A stretch of 9,057 nt of DNA from Candidatus Zixiibacteriota bacterium (GTDB lineage: Bacteria; Zixibacteria; MSB-5A5; GN15; FEB-12): contig JAHIVM010000404.1 in the NCBI GenBank assembly GCA_018816665.1, positions 1 to 9,057 of the forward strand, in the 5' to 3' direction. Below, piece by piece: positions 1 to 6,128 of this stretch. The translations under genes were made by a program, and so were the position numbers. Position 1 is the stretch's first letter, and every line of letters starts with the position of its first letter. The notes below the pieces were generated by a model. The model ran no database searches and was not told the origin of the DNA. It saw only the letters and a program-made list of their open reading frames with translations.

Positions 1-92
1 ATATAACCTACCGCCGTAGCGGTGACGCCTTCAGTTTGACGAAACTTCGCCTCAATCCCCCAAAAACAGCCGGCTGCAAAGGTTGCTTTCAT
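1..92 (-). CDS. msrA: Peptide methionine sulfoxide reductase MsrA, N-terminal fragment (runs off left edge)
   Basis: Reading leftward from an ATG at 92-90, an open frame of 30 codons continues to the window edge with no stop. It begins MKATFAAGCFWGIEAKF and continues RQTEGVTATAVGY. The GCFWG motif (residues 8-12), here with Cys9 as the expected nucleophile, followed by an acidic residue and a GV..T..GY segment, is the classic N-terminal signature of MsrA. MsrA reduces methionine-S-sulfoxide in damaged proteins using thioredoxin. The start fits short cytoplasmic MsrA proteins that begin a few residues before GCFWG. No strong Shine-Dalgarno is visible, only a weak GAAAG about six bases upstream. 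The gene lies on the same strand as the OPT transporter but behind that gene's terminator, so it is probably transcribed separately. Only the first 30 residues are visible, so fusion to MsrB cannot be judged. Confidence 0.88.
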   Translation of the reverse strand, partial: MKATFAAGCFWGIEAKFRQTEGVTATAVGY

Positions 93-197
93 GTCGTTCT
101 TTCGTTGTATCGCGGATTGCCTTTGGTTTTCTAACGCATTTGAGCGGGCGTCGGTTCCTGACAGACTTGACTCCGAAACGCTAACCTGTGACCCCAC

Positions 198-230
198 AAA
201 AAAAGCGGCTCGATCAGAAGACCGAGCCGC
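198..230 (-). terminator. Intrinsic terminator of the OPT transporter gene
   Basis: In minus-strand RNA, 230-220 pairs with 215-205 to make an 11-base-pair stem (GCGGCUCGGUC with GAUCGAGCCGC) around a UUCU loop, followed by seven U residues (204-198). One pair is a G-U wobble on this strand and would be an A-C mismatch on the other. That asymmetry and the U tract both point to leftward transcription. It sits 23 bases past the transporter stop codon and isolates it from msrA. Confidence 0.9.
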
Positions 231-253
231 CGGAAGAATCTATACGGGCCGGG

Positions 254-2245
254 TCAGCGTTTTCGCCCCATGCCTTTGAAAGCCATGTGGGCAAGGGTGG
301 CGGTCATCAGACCAAACAGCACCAGGGCTACCCAGGGACCCCACGAGCCGGAAAGGGAATTCATCATGCCGTCGTGACCGTCGTAGAAATCCGCGAAGGT
401 CGGCCACAAGCCGATCATGAAGGCAACCGCTACGCCAATAAGAGCGTCGCCCGCCACAAGTCCCGAGGAGAAGAGCACACCGCGCAGGTTCTTTTCACCG
501 AACTCGGCCTTGGTGGAGTATTTCTTGACCATCATGGCAATAGCGCCGCCGGCCATAATTGGAGTCGACAGCGACAGCGGCAGGTACAGTCCGATGGCAA
601 ACGGCAGCGATGATATCCCCAGCAGTTCCACCGCCAGGGCGATGAAACCACCCACGATTATTGGCTGCCAGGGTAGATTGGAGTTCATCATCCCCTGGAC
701 AATCGTAGCCATGACATTGGCCTGAGGAGCCAGCAGCGGTTCCCGTCCGGTGGCACCCGGTACAAAACCGAAGGCCTCGTTGAGGTAGTACACGGTAAAA
801 CCCATGGCCAGGGCAGGGAAGACCAGGCCGATGAATTCCGTAAGCTGTTGTTTCCAGGGAGTGGCCCCGAGCAGGTAGCCGGTTTTGAGGTCCTGGGCGA
901 TATCGCCCGACATACACACGGCAATACACACAATGGCGCCGACCGACATGGCGGTGACCATACCGGAGACACCCTCGACGCCGAAATAGATCAGTACCGT
1001 GCAGGTGACCAACAGGGTGGCGATAGTCATCCCGGAGACGGGCGATGACGATGAGCCCACGATGCCGACAATGCGAGCGGCCACCACTACGAAGAAAAAT
1101 CCGAACAGGACCGCCATGGCGGCACCGAGCAGTCTCAGTTCGGTGCCGGGGAGGAGCCAGATGGCGATTATGACCAATGCGACGCCTAGCAGCACCCATT
1201 TCATCGGGAGATCTTTGTCGGTTCGTTCCACCGCCTGATCACTGGCGGATTTGGATCCGAACAACTCAACAAATCCCTGCTTGAATGAGGACATAATCAC
1301 AGGGATCGACTTGATCAGCGAGATGAATCCCCCGACCGCCACCGCGCCCACACCCAGATATTTGATATAGCTGTTGCGCAACTCGGCCGGATCCATTTCG
1401 CTCAGGGGCATGGTCCCCGGAGCAATCACCAGTCCCGGAATCTGATCCCCGATGAAGGCGAGCAGCGGTCCGACGCCCAGGTAGCCGAGCACCGCTCCGG
1501 AGAGCATCAGGGCCGCGATACGAGGACCGATAATGTAGCCGACACCCAGGAGCGAGGGAGTGGCATCGATACCAACCGTGCCACCCTTCAGCAGTCCCTG
1601 GAAGTCATGATTCACCGATGCTGACCAGGCCCGCAGCATATCGTAGCCGACCTTGAAAAGCACGCCCAGGCCGATACCGGCAAACACCATTTTGGCTTTG
1701 CCGCCCCCCTCGTCGCCGGCCACAATGATCTCGGCGCAGGCGGTACCCTCGGGAAACTTCAGCTTGCCGTGCTCACGTTGCACCAGGTACCGTCGCAACG
1801 GAATCATGAGCAGGATACCCAGCGCGCCGCCGAGTATGGACATCCAGAACATCTGGCTTTTGGAAACTTCGTGCAGATACCCCTGGGCGGCCAGATCCGA
1901 ATTGGCCGACCAGATGAAAAAGGCCGGAATCGTAAAGATTATACCGGCGGCCAGCGACTCACCGGCCGAGCCTATCGTCTGCACGATGTTGTTCTCCAGG
2001 ACGGTGACATTTCGTCCAAAGAACAGGCGCAGGACAGCCATCGAAATGACCGCGGCCGGAATCGACGCCGATACCGTCATCCCGAATCTGAGCCCGAGAT
2101 AGGCCATCGAGACGCCAAAAACGACCGAAATAATCGAGCCGAGAATGATTGCCTTCCAGGTAACTTCGGGAATAGATTTCCCGGCGGGCACGACAGGTGT
2201 GAAATCCTGTGCTGAGTCGTCGTTGGTAGGCGGTGAATCCTGCAC
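254..2245 (-). CDS. OPT-family (oligopeptide transporter family) membrane transporter
   Basis: This 663-residue polytopic membrane protein belongs to the OPT family of proton-coupled transporters. It has a short soluble N-terminus (about residues 1-28), then a dense series of hydrophobic segments to the C-terminus, probably 14 to 16 membrane helices. The family hallmark is the conserved NIVQTIGSAGESLAAG stretch at residues 86-101, preceded by the LGLRFGMTVSASIPAAV segment (50-66). Later blocks such as FPEGTACAEI and the glycine-rich GVGYIIGPRIAAL region also fit the bacterial branch. The length is normal for bacterial members. Substrates in the family include small peptides and metal-chelate complexes, and the sequence does not say which applies here. 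The start is GTG at 2245-2243, with GGAGG only four bases upstream, a slightly tight spacing. It appears monocistronic: an intrinsic terminator follows it and no co-oriented gene lies close upstream. Family assignment is secure; substrate is unknown. Confidence 0.93.
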   Translation of the reverse strand: MQDSPPTNDDSAQDFTPVVPAGKSIPEVTWKAIILGSIISVVFGVSMAYLGLRFGMTVSASIPAAVISMAVLRLFFGRNVTVLENNIVQTIGSAGESLAAGIIFTIPAFFIWSANSDLAAQGYLHEVSKSQMFWMSILGGALGILLMIPLRRYLVQREHGKLKFPEGTACAEIIVAGDEGGGKAKMVFAGIGLGVLFKVGYDMLRAWSASVNHDFQGLLKGGTVGIDATPSLLGVGYIIGPRIAALMLSGAVLGYLGVGPLLAFIGDQIPGLVIAPGTMPLSEMDPAELRNSYIKYLGVGAVAVGGFISLIKSIPVIMSSFKQGFVELFGSKSASDQAVERTDKDLPMKWVLLGVALVIIAIWLLPGTELRLLGAAMAVLFGFFFVVVAARIVGIVGSSSSPVSGMTIATLLVTCTVLIYFGVEGVSGMVTAMSVGAIVCIAVCMSGDIAQDLKTGYLLGATPWKQQLTEFIGLVFPALAMGFTVYYLNEAFGFVPGATGREPLLAPQANVMATIVQGMMNSNLPWQPIIVGGFIALAVELLGISSLPFAIGLYLPLSLSTPIMAGGAIAMMVKKYSTKAEFGEKNLRGVLFSSGLVAGDALIGVAVAFMIGLWPTFADFYDGHDGMMNSLSGSWGPWVALVLFGLMTATLAHMAFKGMGRKR

Positions 2246-2295
2246 GTAACCTCCGTTGGCAAGGGGCCGATGCCGAAATGTTGATGTTGCCGTAA

Positions 2296-2321
2296 GTTAT
2301 AGTCTGGCTTAACGATGTCAA
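2296..2321 (-). promoter_or_regulatory. Possible promoter of the OPT transporter gene
   Basis: On the minus strand a perfect TTGACA (2321-2316) is followed by TATAAC (2301-2296). Each hexamer is good, but the spacer is only 14 bases, shorter than usual for a housekeeping sigma factor. Either the true -10 is another nearby AT-rich hexamer, or only one of the two boxes is real. The position, about 50-75 bases upstream of the GTG start, is suitable. Confidence 0.3.
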
Positions 2322-2668
2322 GGTTTTTGGGGGCTCCCCTGAAGTAGTGAGGGGGTCGGCAACCGCAATAAGTCGGATCGGGCACCCGGTTTGCAGTAAG
2401 CGGGATGAAAAGATTGATAGTTTCGGGTTGGGGGCGCAAGAATGGCGCCGCTCGGTGACCCGGATATGTGGAGGCCGGGTGGATAGGAAAACGAAGAAAA
2501 GATCGCAAATTGTGCGCTCAACGGGAACCTGTTTGCCCGTCCGGTTGTACCAGTGTATGAGGGAACATAAAGAGGAAGTATGCGAAATCCCGGGTCAACG
2601 GGTCACTCGCAGGGGTCCTTGTCACACGGCTTTGTCATTTTTGTTCAGGAACTTAGCACAAAAACAAC
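2322..2668. other. Intergenic stretch with no recognisable gene
   Basis: Both strands were read in all frames. A plus-strand frame stays open from 2347 to 2757, but its translation is rich in Arg, Cys and His, lacks hydrophobic patterning and has no recognisable motif, and no good ribosome binding site precedes it. No tRNA, CRISPR, insertion-sequence end or strong terminator was found. The nearby features are the possible promoter of the OPT gene on the left and a promoter-like pair for the secreted protein on the right. Confidence 0.5.
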
Positions 2669-2697
2669 TTGACAGTCCGAACCCCCAATGGTACCTT
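2669..2697 (+). promoter_or_regulatory. Candidate promoter for the secreted cohesin-like protein
   Basis: A perfect -35 TTGACA (2669-2674) is separated by 17 bases from TACCTT (2692-2697), a moderate -10 match. The predicted start near 2704 gives an untranslated leader of about 170 bases before the TTG start at 2872. A small hairpin (TGCAC at 2815-2819 is not the exact left arm in every alignment, but TGCAC and GTGCA arms flank AGGAAC near 2805-2820) lies in the leader. No known riboswitch was recognised. Confidence 0.4.
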
Positions 2698-2858
2698 AAA
2701 CATGGACGCAGGGACGATCTCCACCTTTATCTTCACTACCGATTACAGAACTTCTGACAGGAAACGAAAACAATTCGTATTGCGGTATGAAGCGGTTGTC
2801 TGCGTGCACAGGAACGTGCATATCGGAGCAACCATGGAGTCCAACAAGTAAAAACCCT

Positions 2859-2877
2859 GAGGGGGTGAACATTGTTG
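2859..2877 (+). promoter_or_regulatory. Strong ribosome binding site selecting a TTG start
   Basis: GAGGGGGTGA (2859-2868) matches the anti-Shine-Dalgarno closely. It is followed by tandem TTG TTG codons at 2872 and 2875. No ATG or GTG at the right distance would preserve the signal peptide: the first in-frame ATG is inside the hydrophobic core. A TTG start is therefore the best reading, and which of the two is used cannot be decided. Confidence 0.75.
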
Positions 2878-3696
2878 AAACGGTTTAGTATCCTAATGAT
2901 TCTGGTTGCCATCCTCATGGTGCCCGCGTTCGCTTTTGCAGCCGACAAGTTTGTGCCGGCCAAGGCTCAGGCGGGGACCGGTGGTGAGGTGATCATCCCT
3001 CTCGAGATTACCAATCAGGATGGCCTGATGGCCATAGACATTCCTCTTACGTTTTCTGAGGGTGTCACCCTGAAGGAAGTCACGTTTGAGGGTACGCGTA
3101 CTGAGTATTTCGATCTCAAGATCGCCAATATCAACAATGAAGACAACATTGTGATTATTGGACTTGTAACGCAGATTACCTCGACGGCCAAGCCGATGCT
3201 TTCGGCCGGTAGTGGCGCGGTAGCCAACCTGGTGTTTGAAGTTGACGATCCCAGTGTCAGCGAAATCACCCTCGAGGCCACCACGATGGATAGCCCCCAT
3301 CACCGTCTGATGTACGTGTACAATCAGCGCGCTGAGGGAGAACTGGCTCACCAGAAGGTGGAGCCCGACTTTGAAGCGGTAACGGTAGCCCTTTCCGGTG
3401 TCGGCCTGGGTCTTCCCACGTCCTACTCGCTGGAGCAGAACTATCCGAACCCGTTCAACCCCAGCACGATCATTGCGTACAGCCTGCCGCAGGCCGGCGC
3501 AGTCTCGCTTGAGGTCTTTAATGTCCTCGGGCAGAGGGTCGTGACCCTGGTTGACGAGCATCAGGCTGCCGGTTATTACGAGCAGACCTGGGATGGTCGC
3601 AACGCCGGTGGACAGTCCGTGTCCAGTGGTGTGTATTTCTATCGGGTAACGTCGGAGAACTTCGTCGACACGAAGAAGATGATGTTGCTCAAGTAG
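2872..3696 (+). CDS. Secreted cohesin-like protein with C-terminal Por/type IX-style sorting domain
   Basis: The 274-residue protein has three parts. Residues 1-23 are a signal peptide: a Lys-Arg N-terminus, a long hydrophobic core, and an AFA cleavage site before ADKF. Residues about 26-165 form a beta-rich module whose pattern (AGTGGEVIIPLEITN, then MAIDIPLTFSEGVTLKEV, a late GSGAVANLVFEV strand) resembles the cohesin fold that binds dockerins in cellulosomes. This is a pattern call, and a related Ig-like fold is possible. Residues 184-274 are the sorting domain: NYPNPFNPST at 190-199, then the FlgD/Ig-like strands VFNVLGQRV, TWDGRNAGG and GVYFYRV, ending in KMMLLK. Such tails direct outer-membrane export and surface attachment in type IX systems. 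The start is TTG (2872, or the adjacent in-frame 2875) and is fixed by the very strong Shine-Dalgarno GAGGGGGTGA at 2859-2868. It is a single gene closed by a strong terminator. Any dockerin-bearing partner would be elsewhere in the genome. Confidence 0.88.
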   Translation: MLKRFSILMILVAILMVPAFAFAADKFVPAKAQAGTGGEVIIPLEITNQDGLMAIDIPLTFSEGVTLKEVTFEGTRTEYFDLKIANINNEDNIVIIGLVTQITSTAKPMLSAGSGAVANLVFEVDDPSVSEITLEATTMDSPHHRLMYVYNQRAEGELAHQKVEPDFEAVTVALSGVGLGLPTSYSLEQNYPNPFNPSTIIAYSLPQAGAVSLEVFNVLGQRVVTLVDEHQAAGYYEQTWDGRNAGGQSVSSGVYFYRVTSENFVDTKKMMLLK

Positions 3697-3750
3697 ACTA
3701 AATGTAGCGGTCTACACTTGTTTCGTAAGCGTGTTCAATAAAGTATGTTG

Positions 3751-3792
3751 GGCCTCTTCCGCCGGTCAGCGGGAGGGGCCTGTTCTTTTCTT
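3751..3792 (+). terminator. Intrinsic terminator of the secreted protein gene
   Basis: A 12-base-pair stem (3751-3762 with 3769-3780: GGCCTCTTCCGC with GCGGGAGGGGCC) encloses a six-base loop and is followed by the U-rich TGTTCTTTTCTT. Two pairs are G-U wobbles only when read on the plus strand, which supports rightward transcription. It lies 55 bases after the stop codon. Confidence 0.88.
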
Positions 3793-3978
3793 GCGGTCAT
3801 CCAGCGCAGTTTCTGCCTTCCAACACATCGTTGCGCCGCACATCCTGCGAAATTGCTCGTTTCGGCCACCGCGCGATCCGTCCGACTTTTTGCACTCCTT
3901 TGCCACACAGCTAGTTGGTCGATTCGTTTCCTGATTGGCACAGTTGTTGTCTTACCTCTGGTAATCACCTGAGACTGG

Positions 3979-4124
3979 TGTTTATATATGTTCGCTTGTT
4001 CTTCCCCCGGGACACAAGCCATCCTGTTTGAGCGGTCTTTCTTGGCGGTTATGCCGCTCAAGTAGTTCCCGGGCATGTGAGGAGAAGAAGGTCCCGACTT
4101 CGGTCGGGATCTTCTTCTATTTTG
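3979..4124 (+). ncRNA. Candidate small RNA in the gap between two terminators
   Basis: No protein gene accounts for the intrinsic terminator at 4083-4123, since the upstream gene already ends at its own terminator near 3792. An extended -10-like element, TG (3979-3980) followed by TATATA (3983-3988), would start RNA near 3995, though no good -35 is visible. The RNA would contain a long imperfect hairpin. The outer stem CCCGGGA (4006-4012) pairs with TCCCGGG (4067-4073). The inner 12-pair stem, 4024-4035 with 4054-4065, has the core TTGAGCGG/CCGCTCAA. An 11-base bulge lies on the 5' side and an 18-base pyrimidine-rich loop at the top. UUCUUC at 3999-4004 could also pair with GAAGAA at 4084-4089 inside the terminator stem, giving a possible switch. 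It does not match a known family I can name. It could instead be a 3' relic or a second safeguard terminator. Confidence 0.35.
4083..4123 (+). terminator. Strong intrinsic terminator with UUCG tetraloop
   Basis: A 16-base-pair stem (4083-4098 with 4103-4118) is capped by a C(UUCG)G tetraloop and followed by ATTTT. The single imperfect pair is G-U on the plus strand and would be C-A on the minus strand, and only the plus strand has a U-rich tail. It therefore reads rightward, although the nearest protein gene on the right is on the minus strand and converges on it. It may also slow leftward transcripts from that gene, which has no obvious terminator of its own. Confidence 0.82.
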
Positions 4125-4148
4125 AGTAATTTCGCATGTGCGCGAAGA

Positions 4149-5180
4149 CTAGCGAATAGCTATCGGTTCAAGATCCTGGTCGCGGGCCGGCTCCACCGAA
4201 ACCTCAGTTTCGGTACCGTCACTCACCTGGCGTGACACCACTCGCACGCTGGTTTCATTACGGGCCGACGTATATCGGGCCGTTATCATGGCCGCCTTGC
4301 GGATATTCTCTTCAGTGGCATCGCCAATCAGCAGGGTAAGAGGGGAACCGACGTCGGGCGCCTCCAGCAGGCAGTGACCGTCGCGCTTGAGCCCCTCTAT
4401 CTGGTTGTTCTCCGTCTCGTTGCGCCCCACCACGACCTTGGTAGCGCGGTCCAGACGGAAGTGACGGCCCACCCGCAATAAGTTCAAATCGTCGAATGAC
4501 AGGTAGCCGGTATTCGCGAGCAAGTCGCGCAGGCGATTGGAGTATCCTTCGTCGGTCAACAGGCACCCTCCGGCCGGTGACGGGTAGTCATCGAGTCCGA
4601 ACTCTGCCGCCAGTTCAATCTGTCGTTTGCGGGACCGTCCGCTGATCCCCTCCAGTTGTTCCCGATCGATCAGGCCGGTGAGTTCCGGTTCGGTAGGGGG
4701 GAGGATCCTGGCGGAGAGCGGTCTGACCAGTTTGTTTTTCAAACCCGTCTCGCGCATGACCAGATTCATCTTGTCTTTTTGCTGTGAGAACGGACGTTGT
4801 CCGACTACCTCACCGGTGATCAGGAAATCGGCACCGATCATGTCCATCAGGTTTTTGGCTTCGTTGAGCATCAGAATTCGGCAGTCAATGCACACATTCA
4901 TGTTGCTCCCGCGGCCGAATTTTGGGTTTTCGACGATATCAATAAACTTCTGCCCCAGATGCATGAGTTTGACATTGAAGCCGAACTTCTCGGCGGTGGG
5001 ATAGGGATTGGATCCGCAGGAGGATCGATCACCGATGTCGCACCCGAAGTGGGTCATAAACGTAAGCGCTGTCACCTCAATGTTCTGTTTGAGGATCAGG
5101 AGTATCGCGAGGGCCGAGTCAAGGCCGCCCGAAAACAGGGCGATGGCATGCCCCCGTTTTTGTTCAATATTCTCTGCCAT
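4149..5180 (-). CDS. PP-loop ATPase, MnmA/ThiI-like tRNA sulfurtransferase with C-terminal RNA-binding-like domain
   Basis: The 343-residue protein opens with a PP-loop ATP pyrophosphatase domain carrying SGGLDS at residues 17-22, the loop that binds ATP in MnmA/ThiI-type tRNA thiolation enzymes. Further family-like features are CIDC at 97-100, GEVVGQRPFSQ at 123-133 and a third key cysteine, Cys206, in SPAGGC. By analogy with MnmA, a cysteine of the CxxC pair and Cys206 could be the catalytic and persulfide residues. Residues about 215-300 (FDDLNLLRVGRHFRL, then TKVVVGRNETEN) resemble the small NFACT-R-type RNA-binding domain that occurs in relatives of this protein. The expected role is transfer of sulfur to a tRNA base in the cytoplasm; which base is unknown. 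The start chosen is ATG at 5180-5178, with GGGAAAG nine bases upstream. A GTG at 5198 would add six residues but has no ribosome binding site. A divergent promoter lies upstream. Confidence 0.85.
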   Translation of the reverse strand: MAENIEQKRGHAIALFSGGLDSALAILLILKQNIEVTALTFMTHFGCDIGDRSSCGSNPYPTAEKFGFNVKLMHLGQKFIDIVENPKFGRGSNMNVCIDCRILMLNEAKNLMDMIGADFLITGEVVGQRPFSQQKDKMNLVMRETGLKNKLVRPLSARILPPTEPELTGLIDREQLEGISGRSRKRQIELAAEFGLDDYPSPAGGCLLTDEGYSNRLRDLLANTGYLSFDDLNLLRVGRHFRLDRATKVVVGRNETENNQIEGLKRDGHCLLEAPDVGSPLTLLIGDATEENIRKAAMITARYTSARNETSVRVVSRQVSDGTETEVSVEPARDQDLEPIAIR

Positions 5181-5247
5181 AAATCCGATCTTTCCCACCG
5201 TTTGCGGTACAACACTAATAACGCCACGGGAGAGCGTCCAGTTTGCG

Positions 5248-5275
5248 ATTATATCACATTTTCACACATATGCAA
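5248..5275 (-). promoter_or_regulatory. Promoter of the PP-loop protein gene
   Basis: A perfect -10 TATAAT (5253-5248, minus strand) is preceded by TGA, giving an extended -10 (TGnTATAAT). A weak -35 TTGCAT (5275-5270) lies 16 bases upstream. RNA would start near 5241, about 60 bases before the ATG. Two TCACA copies eight bases apart on the plus strand (5254-5258 and 5262-5266) sit in the spacer and might be a regulator site. Confidence 0.6.
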
Positions 5276-5289
5276 CCGCTGGTTTTGCC

Positions 5290-5318
5290 TTGACTTGATT
5301 CGACCGGCCGCCTAAACT
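5290..5318 (+). promoter_or_regulatory. Promoter of the mlaEFD operon
   Basis: TTGACT (5290-5295, five of six to consensus) and TAAACT (5313-5318, four of six) are separated by exactly 17 bases. Transcription would start near 5325, about 50 bases before the annotated mlaE ATG. It is arranged back to back with the promoter of the PP-loop gene, with 14 bases between the two -35 boxes. Confidence 0.55.
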
Positions 5319-5375
5319 TGCGCTAAGCGAAAGGATGGGATTATTCTAGGTGCAATAAACAACCGACTGAAGTGG

Positions 5376-6128
5376 ATGGCGTATCAGAGCCAGAGTCTCT
5401 TTTTCTTCTCCGGTCGCATGATATTGTCCCTGTTCACCCGTCCGTTCTACATCACGGAAACACTCGAACAGATGTATCTCATCGGGGTGGGATCGCTTTT
5501 TCTGGTCGTGCTGACAGGCATGTTTTCCGGCCAGGGCTTCGCCCTCGCCTTTTCCCAGGAACTGGCCACATTCGGGGCGAAGGACTACCTCGGGCGGATT
5601 ATGGCCCTGGCCATTGTGCGCGAGCTTGGTCCGACTCTCACGGGTTTGATGGTTGCCGCTCGTGTTGCGGCAGGCATCACCGCCGAAATCGGGGCTATGA
5701 AATCGTCGAATCAGCTCGATGCCCTGGTGGGGTTCGGTATCGACCCGATAAAAAAGATCGCCCGCCCCAGACTGATCTCGCTGATCATCATGGTTCCGGT
5801 CCTGACGATTGTTTGTGATTTCGTAGCGATTGCTGGCGGCTGGGTGATTGCCAAGTTCATTGCCAATGTTTCGACCACCGTCTACTGGTCGTATGTTATC
5901 GACAAGCTGAACTTCGGTAATATGTTCATGGGGTTACTCAAACCGATCGTATTCTCTTTTGTCATAGCGTTCATTTCGTGTTTTTACGGCTTCACTTCCG
6001 GGGGCGGCACCAAGGGGGTCGGTCGAGCTACAACCAACTCCGTCATGATGACGTCGATCACTATCCTGATTGTCAACTTCTTCATCACCAAAGTTGTCGG
6101 AAGTGCCCTGAGGGGGTATCAGTTGTGA
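5376..6128 (+). CDS. mlaE: MlaE-type ABC transporter permease
   Basis: This 250-residue inner-membrane protein is the permease of an Mla/MCE lipid transporter, which moves phospholipids between the inner and outer membranes. Visible family features are an amphipathic N-terminus, a hydrophobic helix around residues 34-58 with LTGMFSGQG, RELGP at 82-86, the AARVAAGITAEIGAM stretch (94-108), the coupling-helix segment NQLDALVGFGIDP at 112-124 followed by PRL, and the C-terminal SCFYGFTSGGGTKGVGRATT block (201-220). About five to six membrane segments are apparent. It is the first gene of an operon with mlaF and mlaD, and its stop overlaps the mlaF start. The ATG at 5376 has only a poor ribosome binding site. 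The frame is open upstream to a TAA at 5313, and the translation just before the ATG (GAINNRLKW) looks like a normal MlaE N-terminus, so the true start may be an upstream ATT. The family call is secure. Confidence 0.92.
   Translation: MAYQSQSLFFFSGRMILSLFTRPFYITETLEQMYLIGVGSLFLVVLTGMFSGQGFALAFSQELATFGAKDYLGRIMALAIVRELGPTLTGLMVAARVAAGITAEIGAMKSSNQLDALVGFGIDPIKKIARPRLISLIIMVPVLTIVCDFVAIAGGWVIAKFIANVSTTVYWSYVIDKLNFGNMFMGLLKPIVFSFVIAFISCFYGFTSGGGTKGVGRATTNSVMMTSITILIVNFFITKVVGSALRGYQL
6111..6128 (+). promoter_or_regulatory. Ribosome binding site and GTGA overlap at the mlaE-mlaF junction
   Basis: AGGGGG (6111-6116) lies eight bases before GTG at 6125-6127. The GTG overlaps the mlaE stop TGA (6126-6128) as GTGA, a typical arrangement for translational coupling. 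This fixes the mlaF start, because longer frames reaching back to 5978 lie inside mlaE and would add residues absent from ABC ATPases. Confidence 0.85.

Noticed and set aside
91..279. Plus-strand frame of 62 codons at the left end
   Set aside because: It runs antisense through the region upstream of msrA, the OPT terminator and the OPT 3' end, and has no protein-like character.
495..1199. Long minus-strand frame inside the OPT gene
   Set aside because: It is an alternate frame of the transporter with an Arg/His/Gly-rich translation typical of out-of-frame reading in GC-rich DNA.
2347..2757. Open plus-strand frame of 136 codons in the large intergenic region
   Set aside because: Its composition is Arg/Cys/His-rich with no domain-like pattern, it lacks a ribosome binding site, and it runs across the candidate promoter of the next gene.
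2702..2851. Possible leader peptide of 49 codons starting at ATG 2702
   Set aside because: No ribosome binding site fits between the predicted transcription start and the ATG, and the translation has no signal-like or regulatory run of codons.
3735..4076. Minus-strand frame of 113 codons in the interval between terminators
   Set aside because: It has no motif or ribosome binding site and overlaps the plus-strand terminator and the hairpin candidate.
3995..4124. Assignment of the hairpin RNA to 6S RNA, SRP RNA, tmRNA or a tRNA
   Set aside because: The one-sided bulge and short length do not match 6S. The conserved SRP GGAAG/AGCA loop motifs, a tmRNA tRNA-like end and a TTCGA T-loop were not found.
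5978..6124. Upstream extension of the mlaF frame
   Set aside because: It lies inside mlaE, encodes nothing resembling an ABC ATPase N-terminus, and the GTG at 6125 has a strong ribosome binding site.
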